DNA from: Streptomyces radiopugnans
GTDB lineage: Bacteria > Actinomycetota > Actinomycetes > Streptomycetales > Streptomycetaceae
Assembly (NCBI RefSeq): GCF_900110735.1
Contig: NZ_FOET01000001.1
Location: forward strand, 496,001-560,000
Length of the DNA stretch: 64,000 nt
Direction: 5' to 3'
Below the pieces are notes generated by a model, which saw nothing but the letters and a program-made list of their open reading frames with translations, searched no databases and was not told the origin of the DNA. A program made the translations under genes and the position numbers. Positions 42,758 through 51,050 of the stretch are shown piece after piece (position 1 is the first letter of the stretch; every line of letters starts with the position of its first letter).

Positions 42758-42780
42758 GACATCACCATCTGACATCAACG
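42757..42780. repeat. Candidate integrase/Xis arm sites, left end
   Basis: TGACATCA, five bases, then TGACATCAACG. The same arrangement and spacing recur at 55063-55086 in the same orientation. It sits 36 bp inside the element from the core. Confidence 0.6.
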
Positions 42781-42787
42781 GGGGCGG

Positions 42788-43942
42788 TCAGCCCTGGTCG
42801 GGCCGTCTCCGAAGCAGCCGGTCCATGTGGCTCACCGCCTCGCGCTGGGTGTCCTGGACGACATGCGCGTACGTGTTCATGGTGATGGCGATCTGGCTGT
42901 GCCCGAGGATCTCCATCACCACACGAGGAGCCACCCCGGCGGCGGTCAGCAGCGTCGCGCAGCCGTGCCGGGCGTCGTGCAGCCGGATCACCCGGAGACC
43001 GGCGTTCCTCGCGACGCGGGTGAAGGACCGGTACAGGTTCCGCGGTTCGATCGGGCGGCCGGTCCGGGTGGTGAAGACGTGCCCCGACTCCTGCCAGTCC
43101 TGGCCGGCCTTTTCCCGCTGTGCCGCCTGCCTCATCCGCTGCCACCGCAGGGGAGCGATGCACATGGCCGGGAGCGGCAACGTCTGGCGACGGCGACGCC
43201 CCTTGGGATCGTCCTCGTACAGCTCCCCGCCGACCCGCTGCCGCTGCTTCCGAACGCGGATCTCCCGCCGCTCCAGGTCCACGTCAGCCCAGCGCAGGCC
43301 GACGATCTCCCCGCGCCGCAGGCCCATGGTGATGGCGAGCACGAAGGCCGCGTACAGCGGATCGCGCCGGGAGGCCGCCAGGAAGGCCAGCGTCTCGTCC
43401 AGCGACCACGGCGTCAGGTCGGGGGACTGCACCCGAGGCGGCTCCACCAGAGTGACCACGTTGCGCGTGATCAGCTCCTCGCGGCAGGCGGCGGTGAGAG
43501 CCGACCGCAGCACCTTGTGCGACTCCCGCGCCGTCGCGGCTGTGGTCTGCTTCTCCACCTGGGCGACGAAGCGCCGGACATCGGCGACGCTCAGGGACTC
43601 CAGCCGCTTGGAGCCGAGCAGCGGCACGAGGTAGAGCCGCACGTGCACTTCGTACTTCGCGTACGTGGTCTGCTTCCGGCGCGGCTTGATGACGTTCTCC
43701 AGCCAGTACGGCAGCCATTCGGCGAGCTTCGCCGAGCGGGTCGGCACCGGCACACCGGACTCGACCTTGCCCAGCAGCTCACGACGCTTGGCGTCGCACT
43801 CGGCCCATGTCCGGCCGTACACGAACTTCCGGGCACGGGTGCCGTCCGGCTGGAGGACGTAGACCGCCGCCTGATAGCGGCCGTCCTTCCGCTTGGTGAC
43901 GGTACCCGCGCCGTTGGGGTTGCGCTTGCGCTGACCAGCCAT
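42788..43942 (-). CDS. int: Tyrosine-recombinase integrase
   Basis: A 384-residue site-specific recombinase. The N-terminal arm-binding part (GTVTKRKDGRYQAAVYVLQP) is followed by a SAM-like core-binding domain and the catalytic domain: Arg in GLRRGEIVGLRW, His-x-x-Arg in RLHDARHGCATLL, His in ILGHSQIAI, and the nucleophile Tyr in MNTYAHVVQD. It catalyses recombination between attP and the tRNA-Val attB. The gene ends 68 bp from the att core, as usual in this element class. ATG 43942 overlaps the xis stop codon (ATGA). Confidence 0.97.
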   Translation of the reverse strand: MAGQRKRNPNGAGTVTKRKDGRYQAAVYVLQPDGTRARKFVYGRTWAECDAKRRELLGKVESGVPVPTRSAKLAEWLPYWLENVIKPRRKQTTYAKYEVHVRLYLVPLLGSKRLESLSVADVRRFVAQVEKQTTAATARESHKVLRSALTAACREELITRNVVTLVEPPRVQSPDLTPWSLDETLAFLAASRRDPLYAAFVLAITMGLRRGEIVGLRWADVDLERREIRVRKQRQRVGGELYEDDPKGRRRRQTLPLPAMCIAPLRWQRMRQAAQREKAGQDWQESGHVFTTRTGRPIEPRNLYRSFTRVARNAGLRVIRLHDARHGCATLLTAAGVAPRVVMEILGHSQIAITMNTYAHVVQDTQREAVSHMDRLLRRRPDQG

Positions 43943-44130
43943 CAGGCAGCTTCCTCCAGCTTGTGAGCGATGAAGTCCCGCACGGCGGAAACCGGTATGC
44001 GCCGGGACCGACCGACAGTGATCGAGGCCAGACGACGAGACCGGATCAGGTCGTAGACCGTGGAGCGGCCTAGCTTGAGCCGCCGCATCACCTCCGGCAC
44101 AGTCAGCAGTTCCTCAGTCGCGGTGGTCAC
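43942..44130 (-). CDS. xis: Excisionase, MerR-like helix-turn-helix
   Basis: A 62-residue protein: LLTVPEVMRRLKLGRSTVYD then LIRSRRLASITVGRSRRIPV, the winged-helix Xis/HTH_17 pattern. It directs integrase towards excision. It overlaps int and rep at both ends by ATGA, so all three are made from one message. Confidence 0.92.
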   Translation of the reverse strand: MTTATEELLTVPEVMRRLKLGRSTVYDLIRSRRLASITVGRSRRIPVSAVRDFIAHKLEEAA

Positions 44131-45527
44131 TGTTCGTCTCCTTCCAGTGCGCGTAGGTCTTGCAGGGCTTCGCGAGCGGTCTCGCGGTTGAGCTGGAGGT
44201 CTCGGGCGATCCCTTCAGCGAGGAGGGATTCGCCGGGGGTGTGGCCGTGGCCGGCGTACTGCCAGTCGGCGAGGACCAGCACGGTGTCCGGCTCGGCGTC
44301 CTCCAGGCCGAGGGCGGCGCGCTGCTCGGCGGCGCGGTAGTCGGCGCGGACCTGGCGCAGCGCGCCGAGGGTGGTGGAGTAGCGGCGCGACTTGCTGGAG
44401 AAGTGGCCGCGGAAGCCGAGCATGTGCGCCCAGACCCACAGTCGCCGGTCCGGGTAGTACGGATCGAGGTCCCAGCAGGCGTGGATCAGGCGGCGGGTGT
44501 GCTCGGGCAGGTCGGGCAGCTTCTCCAGCTCGGCCAGCTCCCCGATGCGCCGGTCGAGCAGGCCGGTGGTCTCGGCTGCCTTGGTGGCGTACTTGGCGAC
44601 GTAGGAGGCCACCGCCTGTTCGGTCAGTTCCTCGCCCGCGCCGAGCGCCCTGATGGGGCGGATGTCGAGCTGGTCGCCCCAGCGCAGTCGCCAGCCACGG
44701 TGGTACCCGGCTTCCTCGTTCGGCGGCACGACCACGGTGGTGTAGCGGTGGGCGACGGCCGCCCGGATCGCGGAGGTCAGCAGCTCCACGGTGGCCCAGG
44801 ACGGCGGCGGGTCGTTCGGGCCGTCGGGGCCGTCGAGGCGGATCACGGCGTGGAAGTGGATGGCGCCGCGCCGCTGGAACTCGGCCACCTTGCCGTAGGA
44901 GATGCGGCACCGGTCGTGCAGCTCCCGTTGGGTGAGCCCGGCCAGAAGGGCGATCTCCCGGCGTAGCCGGTTGGTGAAGCGCTGCCACAGCTGTCCGGCA
45001 TGGTTGTTGAACAGCACCGCAGCCGCGTAGTCGTACTCCAGGGGGTTCAGCGGGGTGCCGAGGGCCGGATCGTCGGCGGCGTGGCGGGTGCCGCAGCGGC
45101 AGCGGCCGGAGTCGGGCCGGTTGTGCACCGGGCCGAAGCTGGGGGCGGTGAGGGTGGCGAAGACGCGGGGGTGGTCGCGCACGGTGGCGGGGACGTCCTT
45201 GGACTCGTCTCCGGCCAGCCCGGCGCGGATCAGGTGGTAGGTGTCGGCGGCGTAGGTGCGGGCGCAGGCCGGGCAGCGCGAGGCTCGGCGGTTGCCGCAG
45301 GCGACGCGGAGCCGTCCGCCCGGTTCGTGCTCGGTGGTGTAGTGGTGCAGGGTCTCGCCGGTGGTCTTGTCTTTGGTCAGGGTCCAGCCGGTGAGGTGGA
45401 TCGGGTTGGCGCAGCCGCCGGTGCGGCGTATCTGGTCCTGCCAGCGGTCAAAGGCCGGGGACCCGACCACCCGCAGCAGGTCGCCGAGGGTGATCGGGTC
45501 CAGGCCCGCGAAGGTCGCGGTGGTCAT
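44127..45527 (-). CDS. RepSA-like rolling-circle replication initiator
   Basis: A 466-residue protein. A zinc-binding cluster (CGNRRASRCPACARTY, later GRCRCGTRH) precedes the HUH motif in RRGAIHFHAVIRLDG and the candidate nicking Tyr in AVASYVAKYATKAAE. This is the initiator of pSAM2-type elements, which nick one strand so that the excised circle replicates by rolling circle. The end holds a helix-turn-helix-like stretch (GIARDLQLNRETAREALQDL). Coupled by ATGA to xis below and the small gene above. Confidence 0.93.
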   Translation of the reverse strand: MTTATFAGLDPITLGDLLRVVGSPAFDRWQDQIRRTGGCANPIHLTGWTLTKDKTTGETLHHYTTEHEPGGRLRVACGNRRASRCPACARTYAADTYHLIRAGLAGDESKDVPATVRDHPRVFATLTAPSFGPVHNRPDSGRCRCGTRHAADDPALGTPLNPLEYDYAAAVLFNNHAGQLWQRFTNRLRREIALLAGLTQRELHDRCRISYGKVAEFQRRGAIHFHAVIRLDGPDGPNDPPPSWATVELLTSAIRAAVAHRYTTVVVPPNEEAGYHRGWRLRWGDQLDIRPIRALGAGEELTEQAVASYVAKYATKAAETTGLLDRRIGELAELEKLPDLPEHTRRLIHACWDLDPYYPDRRLWVWAHMLGFRGHFSSKSRRYSTTLGALRQVRADYRAAEQRAALGLEDAEPDTVLVLADWQYAGHGHTPGESLLAEGIARDLQLNRETAREALQDLRALEGDEQ

Positions 45528-45715
45528 CAGGCGCGGCCCCCGGCGGAGACGGCAGAGCGCAGGGGAGTGGTGCCGGCACCCCGGCAGGCCGGGCAGGCGA
45601 CGCGGACGGTCACGCGGGAGCCGTCGCGGTGACGGGTGCCGGTGGTGATGGCGACGGCAGCGAAGCCGTCGCAGTCGCGGCAGTTCCGCATACGGGCGCG
45701 GTCGGGCTGGGCCAT
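45527..45715 (-). CDS. Small zinc-finger-like element protein
   Basis: A 62-residue protein with two CxxC pairs (NCRDCDGF and CPACRGAG) that could bind one zinc, the DnaJ-like zinc-finger pattern common in small AICE proteins upstream of rep. Its stop overlaps the rep start (ATGA), placing it in the replication operon. The function is unknown. Confidence 0.75.
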   Translation of the reverse strand: MAQPDRARMRNCRDCDGFAAVAITTGTRHRDGSRVTVRVACPACRGAGTTPLRSAVSAGGRA

Positions 45716-45809
45716 GATGGGGACTCCCTTTCAGGTCGATGAGGTCTGGAAGTGGGTGAGGCCGCCGGGGCGGCGGATGTTTGGCGACAGAGGCCGCCCC
45801 GGGGGCCGC

Positions 45810-46358
45810 TTAGTTGTGGGTGTTGCGCCTGCCGTGGCCCTTGGCCGCGTACATCGCCGCATCCGCGGCCGACAGGGCGTCGGTCAGGGTTGGCACCGGC
45901 AGCTCAGTGCGGGAGCAAGAGCCGACCGAGGCCGAGACCGGCAGCAGGCGACCGCCGTGGGCGACCGGCTGGCGCAGGTCCTCGCGCAGCGCGGCCAGGC
46001 CGGAGGTGCGGGCCGGGTCGGTGACGACGGCGGCGAACTCATCCCCGCCGAGCCGGGCGGCCAGGCCGTAGCGTGCGCACCAGCGGGTCAGCCGGTCGGC
46101 GGTGGCGACCAGGACGGCGTCCCCGGCGGCGTGGCCGTGGGTGTCGTTGACGGCCTTGAAGTCGTCCAGGTCCACCAGGAGCACCACAGCGGCCGGGGAA
46201 GTGGCCAGGATCCGTTCGGCGCGGGCGGTGAATCCGGCGCGGGTGTGCAGCCCGGTCAGCGGATCCCGGCGAGCGGTGGCCAGGCGGCGGGCCAGCAGGC
46301 CGCCGTGGACGGCCCAGCCCAGCGCGGGCAGGGCGGCGGCGATCAGGTGCGTGTCCAT
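45810..46358 (-). CDS. GGDEF-domain protein (possible diguanylate cyclase)
   Basis: A 182-residue protein: a short hydrophobic/amphipathic N-terminus (LIAAALPALGWAVHGGLLAR) and a complete GGDEF domain (RRDPLTGLHTRAGF, VVLLVDLDDFKAVND, AARLGGDEFAAVV, ALSAADAAMYAAKGHGR). The active-site GGDEF is intact; the product-inhibition RxxD site is not present at its usual place. If active it would make cyclic di-GMP, which delays development in Streptomyces. It sits inside the spd/tra gene row, 7 bases after the preceding gene. Confidence 0.88.
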   Translation of the reverse strand: MDTHLIAAALPALGWAVHGGLLARRLATARRDPLTGLHTRAGFTARAERILATSPAAVVLLVDLDDFKAVNDTHGHAAGDAVLVATADRLTRWCARYGLAARLGGDEFAAVVTDPARTSGLAALREDLRQPVAHGGRLLPVSASVGSCSRTELPVPTLTDALSAADAAMYAAKGHGRRNTHN

Positions 46359-46365
46359 GCGGCGA

Positions 46366-46710
46366 TCACCGGCCCCGGCGGTGCTGGGTGAGCAGGGAGC
46401 GCAGAACGACCGCGCAGACCGCGACCGAGGTGGCGGTGACGGCGACGGCCAGGAGCAGGGAGACCAGCACCGTGCCGACCACGAGCACCGCAGCCGCGCC
46501 GCCGCCGACCAGACCGAGCGCGCCGGTCGGGGTGAGCCGCACAGAGCGGCGGGCCGGTGCCGCCGGGGTGGCCGGCGCGGGGGAGTGCTGGCAGCCGCAC
46601 GCGGCCGGAACCTCGTAGCCGTGGTGCGACTGGACGACGGCGGCCGGAACGACCAGCGGGGAGGTCTGCCCGGTCGGGGCCGGGGCGGTGGGGTACTTCG
46701 GACGCAGCAT
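46366..46710 (-). CDS. SpdB2-like membrane protein
   Basis: A 114-residue protein from ATG 46710, preceded by AAGGGAGAG. The first 50 residues are Pro/Ala-rich with CGCQH; two hydrophobic segments follow (ALGLVGGGAAAVLVVGTVLV and LLLAVAVTATSVAVCAVVL). It fits the plasmid-spread (Spd) membrane proteins encoded near tra in such elements, which help the element move between compartments of the recipient mycelium. Assigned from composition and position. Confidence 0.65.
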   Translation of the reverse strand: MLRPKYPTAPAPTGQTSPLVVPAAVVQSHHGYEVPAACGCQHSPAPATPAAPARRSVRLTPTGALGLVGGGAAAVLVVGTVLVSLLLAVAVTATSVAVCAVVLRSLLTQHRRGR

Positions 46711-46732
46711 GAGGGTTCTCTCCCTTCCGGGG

Positions 46733-46927
46733 TCAGTCGGAGGTGCCGTTGACGACCGACACCCCGGTACGGGTGCCGGACTCGATGGCAGGAGCAATGA
46801 AGGTGTCGGCGAGGAGGAAGCCGCCCAGGAGCAGGGCGACGATCAGCCACAGGGGCGGGCGCAGGAACTTGATCCCGAAGTAGCCGATCAGTCCGACGAG
46901 GGCGATCAGCGGCAGTTCCACGGTCAT
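46733..46927 (-). CDS. SpdD-like small membrane protein
   Basis: A 64-residue protein with one or two hydrophobic segments (LPLIALVGLIGYFGIKFL, LWLIVALLLGGFLLADTFIA) and a short polar tail. It is typical of the tiny spread-associated membrane proteins between spdA and spdB in AICEs. Function inferred from context. Confidence 0.7.
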   Translation of the reverse strand: MTVELPLIALVGLIGYFGIKFLRPPLWLIVALLLGGFLLADTFIAPAIESGTRTGVSVVNGTSD

Positions 46928-46949
46928 GGCGGGTTCTCCCTTGGGTTAG

Positions 46950-47144
46950 TCAGGCGACGCGGCAGCGGTGGGTGCGGGCGGCGAGGGCGGCGGCGGTACG
47001 GCTGGCGTAGTCGGCGGACCAGCCGCAGTTCTCGGCGGTGCACGCGGCCACGTAGCGGGTGCGTCCGGTGCGCGAGCCGCGGTGGGTGCCGATCTGAACC
47101 GGGCCGATGCGCTGGAGGGAGTGGAAGAAGTCGCGGGCGGGCAT
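46950..47144 (-). CDS. SpdA-like mobile element transfer protein
   Basis: A 64-residue soluble basic protein: FFHSLQRIGPVQIGTHRGSR, then CTAENCGWSADY and HRCRVA, giving three Cys and a His that may bind zinc. It matches the small mobile-element transfer (SpdA) proteins of Streptomyces elements. Intramycelial spread is the presumed role. Confidence 0.75.
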   Translation of the reverse strand: MPARDFFHSLQRIGPVQIGTHRGSRTGRTRYVAACTAENCGWSADYASRTAAALAARTHRCRVA

Positions 47145-47159
47145 GGGGTGAACTCCTTG

Positions 47160-47897
47160 TCAGGCGGGTTGGGTGAGGTGGGCGGCGATCTGGTCGGCCA
47201 GGGCGGGCGGGACGCCAAGGCGGGCGCGCAGGGTGTCGGGGTCGATGGGCGAGCCGGTACGGGCGCGATGGGCGTCGGCGACCTTCCGGGCGTGCTCGAC
47301 CAGCGCGGCCGGGACCGGCGGAGCGGTAGGCGTTGCCGGGGCGGGGGTCGGCGCAGGTGCGGGTGCGGGCAGCTCGGGAGTCGGTTCCGGCTCGGGCCGG
47401 GCGACTGGTCCGGGCTGCGGTTCGCGCTCGACGACCGAGGCAGCCGAGTCCGGCTCGGCGGCGGAAGGCTCCGGTTCTGCGTCCGGAGCCGGATCGGTGT
47501 CGGGTGTGGTGTGGGCCAGCAGGGTGCCGCCGAAGAAGGCCAGCGCGGGCCATCCGGCGACGAGGATGCGCAGCCAGGCGGGCACGTCGGTGAGGTCGAG
47601 GAGTCCGGCGGTGGCGACGTTGGCGCCGAGCGAGGCGGCCAGGGCGATGACGAACCAGCACCAGGCCGAGCCCGCCGGAAGGTCGGCGGCTTGCAGGGTG
47701 CGGATGCGGTGCCAGGCGGCGACCAGCAGCAGGTCCACGCTGATGGGGTAGGCCCAGGCTTTCCAGCCGTTCTGCCCGGCCGCCGCCGCCAGGTCGTGCA
47801 GGTGGGCAAACGACAGGGCACCGGCGATGACGGCCTGGATCAGCACGGCGTCGAGGCGGAGTTTGGTGCGCACGGGGTAGCACCTCCTTTCAGACAT
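47160..47897 (-). CDS. DUF2637 spread protein (SpdB type)
   Basis: A 245-residue membrane protein. Four hydrophobic segments lie in residues 15-130 (LIQAVIAGALSFAHLHDLAA, YPISVDLLLVAAWH, CWFVIALAASLGANVATAGL, ILVAGWPALAFFGGTLLAH). A Pro/Glu/Ala-rich linker (130-200) leads to a C-terminal helical domain (EHARKVADAHRARTGSPIDP) that could bind DNA. DUF2637 proteins accompany TraB in these elements and support spread in the recipient. Confidence 0.85.
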   Translation of the reverse strand: MSERRCYPVRTKLRLDAVLIQAVIAGALSFAHLHDLAAAAGQNGWKAWAYPISVDLLLVAAWHRIRTLQAADLPAGSAWCWFVIALAASLGANVATAGLLDLTDVPAWLRILVAGWPALAFFGGTLLAHTTPDTDPAPDAEPEPSAAEPDSAASVVEREPQPGPVARPEPEPTPELPAPAPAPTPAPATPTAPPVPAALVEHARKVADAHRARTGSPIDPDTLRARLGVPPALADQIAAHLTQPA

Positions 47898-47953
47898 GGC
47901 AGGGGTAGGGACCCGGCGCGAAGACGGTCGCGCCGACCGGCAGAGAGGGAGGG

Positions 47954-49300
47954 TCAGGCCGCTTCGGCGACCGGAAGAGACTCGACCGGCACAGGGCCGA
48001 GGGCCGGGCGGAAGTCGGCCAGCTCGGGCAGCTCGGGTGTCAGGTCCGCGTGGGCGTTGCAGACGTTGACGGCCCGGCGCAGCGAAGTGTGCGGAGTGCG
48101 GATGCGGACCCAGCCGCCGGAGGAGTCACCGGCCACGGCCGTACCCGGACGGTCGGCGGGAATCTGCACCGTGGCCAGCACGGCATCCGGGGAGATGTCG
48201 GCGAAGGCCATGTTCGCCGACGCCTCGTCGTTGACCCGGTGCGCGGTCCGCCCGGTGAGCTGGGCCCGCAGCATGGTGATGCCCTTGCCCAGCTCGGAGC
48301 CGAAGCGCTGCCCGCACACCTCCACGTAGATGCCGGCCGCGCGGCCGAGCTGCACCAGCCGAACCAGGGCGGTGACGATCCGGTCCCGCCGCTTCTCCTC
48401 CTCCTTGCTGCCCGCCGACAGCGCCAGCTCGGCCACCTCATCGATCAGCACCACCACCGGCACCGGCCGCAGATGCTCGGGCAGGCCCCAGATATCGGCG
48501 GTGATCTCCTCGTCCGGGGTGTCGGCACTGACGCGCTGCTCGCGCCGGATCGTCTGGTAGATCTCCTCCATTCGCTCGATGAGTGCTTCCAGCACGGCCA
48601 GGGCGTCATCCGGAGTGGCAGCCAGCGCCGAGAGGCGGCGGGCCAGCGGCGCCAGCTCCACGCCCTGCTTGCAGTCGATGCCGACCAGGGCGACCGGCTG
48701 CGGAGCCAGCTCGGCGACCAACTGCCGCTGGTAGACCGACTTGCCCGACTGTGTGGCCCCGATGTTCAGCGCGTGCGGCACCTGGCGGTAGTCGCGGTAG
48801 TGGACCGTGCCGTCCTCCCGCAGCGCCACCGGCAGCCGCAGCAGCCCCGCATCGGTTCGGGCGGGCATCTGCACCCGGCGCAGCACGTCGTAGCCGGTCA
48901 TCCGCAGCTCCACCACACCGGCCCGGATCTCACAGGCGGCGACGCCGTGCAGGCCGAAGGAGTGCCGCAGCCGGTCGGTGGAGGCCAGATAGTCGAAGGC
49001 GTCCTGACCGGGCCGCATCTTGACCCGCAGCACCAGGCCGGTCCGGGTGACCGAGAGCCGCAGGATGCGCGGCACCCGGCTGTTCGGGACGGTGCTGCCG
49101 GTGACCCGGGCCAGCGTCAGCCGCAACCGGGACGGCGGAACCGTCAGCCCGCAGGCGTCCATCACCGAGCCATACCGGACCAGCACCCGCACCAGGGCGA
49201 GCGGTGCGCCGAAGGCCAGCCAGTACCAGGCCGGACGCTGCCACCGCAGCAGCAGCGCCAGCCCGGTCACGACCGCACCGGCGATCGTCCACGCCACCAT
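47954..49300 (-). CDS. TraB/FtsK-SpoIIIE-type conjugal translocase
   Basis: A 448-residue protein from ATG 49300. Two hydrophobic segments at the N-terminus (VAWTIAGAVVTGLALLLRW, YWLAFGAPLALVRVLV), then an FtsK ATPase: Walker A NIGATQSGKSVYQ, Walker B VPVVVLIDEVAELAL, and an arginine-finger region SGRAAGIYVEVCGQRFGS-like (QLGRAAGIYVEVCGQRF). It pumps double-stranded element DNA between hyphae, the single protein sufficient for transfer in Streptomyces. It overlaps closely with the SCO3933-like gene. Confidence 0.94.
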   Translation of the reverse strand: MVAWTIAGAVVTGLALLLRWQRPAWYWLAFGAPLALVRVLVRYGSVMDACGLTVPPSRLRLTLARVTGSTVPNSRVPRILRLSVTRTGLVLRVKMRPGQDAFDYLASTDRLRHSFGLHGVAACEIRAGVVELRMTGYDVLRRVQMPARTDAGLLRLPVALREDGTVHYRDYRQVPHALNIGATQSGKSVYQRQLVAELAPQPVALVGIDCKQGVELAPLARRLSALAATPDDALAVLEALIERMEEIYQTIRREQRVSADTPDEEITADIWGLPEHLRPVPVVVLIDEVAELALSAGSKEEEKRRDRIVTALVRLVQLGRAAGIYVEVCGQRFGSELGKGITMLRAQLTGRTAHRVNDEASANMAFADISPDAVLATVQIPADRPGTAVAGDSSGGWVRIRTPHTSLRRAVNVCNAHADLTPELPELADFRPALGPVPVESLPVAEAA

Positions 49301-49302
49301 GA

Positions 49303-49653
49303 TCAGGCAGCCGTCTGCGCGGTGGAGGCCATCGAGGTCACGGCGGCGGCCCGGAAGCTGATCCCGTGCCGCTTCTGGCCGTTGAACTCGTTCTCCCACG
49401 GCCGGGCGATCAGGCCGGTCAGCACCACCGGGGCACCCATCACCAGCTCACCGGAGATACCCGGCTCGGGCACGACCACGTTGAGGACCTCGGCCTGCCC
49501 GTCCATGACGAACAGCACGTCCACGGTCATCATCTTCGCGCCGGTCTCCCGGTCGAGGGCGATCTCTCCGGTCTGCCGGTTGGCGATCTTCGGCTGCGGG
49601 GGCTGGGCGACCATCACGGTCGCGGTAGACGTGTCCACGGGAATCTGACGCAT
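49303..49653 (-). CDS. SCO3933-family regulatory protein
   Basis: A 116-residue soluble beta-rich protein: MRQIPVDTSTATVMVAQPPQ, FVMDGQAEVLNVVVPEPGIS, GAPVVLTGLIARPWENEFNG. Proteins of this shape precede tra in SLP1/pSAM2-like elements and are annotated as regulators. First gene of the tra operon, divergent from the XRE-PLD regulator; its promoter shares the repeat-rich 157-bp region. Confidence 0.8.
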   Translation of the reverse strand: MRQIPVDTSTATVMVAQPPQPKIANRQTGEIALDRETGAKMMTVDVLFVMDGQAEVLNVVVPEPGISGELVMGAPVVLTGLIARPWENEFNGQKRHGISFRAAAVTSMASTAQTAA

Positions 49654-49746
49654 CGTCTGTCTCCAGGTTCTCGACGGTTCGTGTGCCGCAAGCGGCGGCA
49701 GACTCAGGGAACCGCGAGGGGTGCTGGACGCATCACCACCCGCGAT

Positions 49747-49792
49747 GGACGTTTGGGGACGTCTGATGTAACGTCAAAACGTCCCAGCGTCC
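49747..49792. promoter_or_regulatory. Operator cluster between tra operon and XRE-PLD gene
   Basis: GGACGT at 49747, GGGACGTC at 49756-49763, then AACGTC, AACGTCCC and GCGTCC (49770-49792) in the opposite orientation form a loose dyad of ACGTC half-sites. It probably binds the adjacent XRE regulator. Confidence 0.55.
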
Positions 49793-49810
49793 AAGGGAAG
49801 GCGTCAGGCC

Positions 49811-50542
49811 ATGCCGAACGAGCGTCTGCGTGCTGCGATTTCGGAGAAGGGCGAGACCGTCCAGTCCGTCGCCGAACACGTCGGAGTGGACCCGAAGAGC
49901 GTTGAGCGCTGGATCACGCTCGACCGGACCCCGCACCGCAGCCACCGTTGGAAGGCGGCCAGCTTCCTGGGCGCGGATGAGGTCTACCTGTGGCCGGCCA
50001 CGATGAAGCAGGCCGAGAAAGCCAGCACCTCCGAGCTGGTCACGTTCTACCCGAACCGCGGAGCGGTCCCCGCCCACCTGTGGACCTCACTGATCGGGAA
50101 GGCGACCAGCCAGGTCGAGATCCTGGTCTACGCGGGGCTGTTCCTGTTCGACAACCACCCCGACCTCGCCGACCGGCTCGCGGAGAAGGCCAAGGCCGGA
50201 GCCCAGGTGCGCATCATGCTCGGCGACCCGGAGTCGGACATGGTCCGGCAGCGAGGCGAGGAGGAGGGCATCGGCGACAACCTGGCCGCCCGTGCCAAGA
50301 TCAGCCACCACTACATGACCCCGGCGACCAGCACACCCGGCGTCGAGCTGAGGCTCCACGACACGATCCTCTACAACTCGATCTACCGCTTCGACGAGGA
50401 CATGTTGGTGAACCCGCACGTCCTCGGAGCCCCGGCCGGGCAGAACCCCGTGCTGCACTTCCGCTACGTCCCCGGCGGCCGGACGTTCCGGCACTACATG
50501 CGCAGCTTCGACTACGCATGGGACCGAGCCAGGCCCGCATAG
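49811..50542 (+). CDS. XRE-type HTH regulator with phospholipase-D-like domain
   Basis: A 243-residue protein. Residues 1-60 are an XRE-like HTH (LRAAISEKGETVQSVAEHVG, VDPKSVERWITLDRTPHR). The rest resembles a PLD-fold domain (SQVEILVYAGLFLFDNHPDL, GAQVRIMLGDPESDMVRQRG, VELRLHDTILYNSIYRFDED) but I see no complete HxK(x4)D motif, so it is probably non-catalytic. This architecture recurs on AICEs as a regulator of transfer or replication genes. Divergent from the tra operon; 28 bases upstream of the Nudix gene and likely cotranscribed. Confidence 0.82.
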   Translation: MPNERLRAAISEKGETVQSVAEHVGVDPKSVERWITLDRTPHRSHRWKAASFLGADEVYLWPATMKQAEKASTSELVTFYPNRGAVPAHLWTSLIGKATSQVEILVYAGLFLFDNHPDLADRLAEKAKAGAQVRIMLGDPESDMVRQRGEEEGIGDNLAARAKISHHYMTPATSTPGVELRLHDTILYNSIYRFDEDMLVNPHVLGAPAGQNPVLHFRYVPGGRTFRHYMRSFDYAWDRARPA

Positions 50543-50570
50543 CCGCGGGCGTCCGTGGCACGCTGAGGGC

Positions 50571-51041
50571 ATGGCTCGCGTCGACTACTTCAACGATCCG
50601 CAGGCGCCCAAGGCGAACAGCCTCGTTCCCTCCGTGACAGCGGTGGCCCGGAACGAGGCCGGAGACGTCCTGCTGATCCACAAGACCGACAACGACCTCT
50701 GGGCACTGCCCGGCGGCGGTGTCGATCTCGGCGAGTCGGCACCCGACGCGGCGGTACGGGAGACCAAGGAAGAGACCGGGCTGGACGTCGAGATCACCGG
50801 ACTGGTCGGCCTCTACACCAACCCCGCGCACGTCATGGCCTACGACGACGGCGAGGTGCGGCAGCAGTTCTCCATCTGCTTCGCCGCGCGGATCACGGGC
50901 GGCGAGCTGCGGACCAGTAGCGAGAGCAAGGAAGTCGCGTTCGTCGCCCCGGATCGGCTGGACGAGCTGAACATCCACCCGTCGATGCGGATGCGGATCG
51001 ACCACGGCATCGAAGGCCGGACACAGCCCTACATCGGCTGA
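50571..51041 (+). CDS. Nudix hydrolase, Pif-like
   Basis: A 156-residue protein with a complete Nudix box: GGGVDLGESAPDAAVRETKE then ETGLDV (GxxxxxExxxxxxxREUxEExGU). It hydrolyses a nucleoside diphosphate linked to another group. On pSAM2 a Nudix protein (Pif) prevents redundant transfer between element carriers, so entry-exclusion is the likely role here. It follows the XRE-PLD gene on the same strand. Confidence 0.88.
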   Translation: MARVDYFNDPQAPKANSLVPSVTAVARNEAGDVLLIHKTDNDLWALPGGGVDLGESAPDAAVRETKEETGLDVEITGLVGLYTNPAHVMAYDDGEVRQQFSICFAARITGGELRTSSESKEVAFVAPDRLDELNIHPSMRMRIDHGIEGRTQPYIG

Positions 51042-51050
51042 TCCTCGGGC

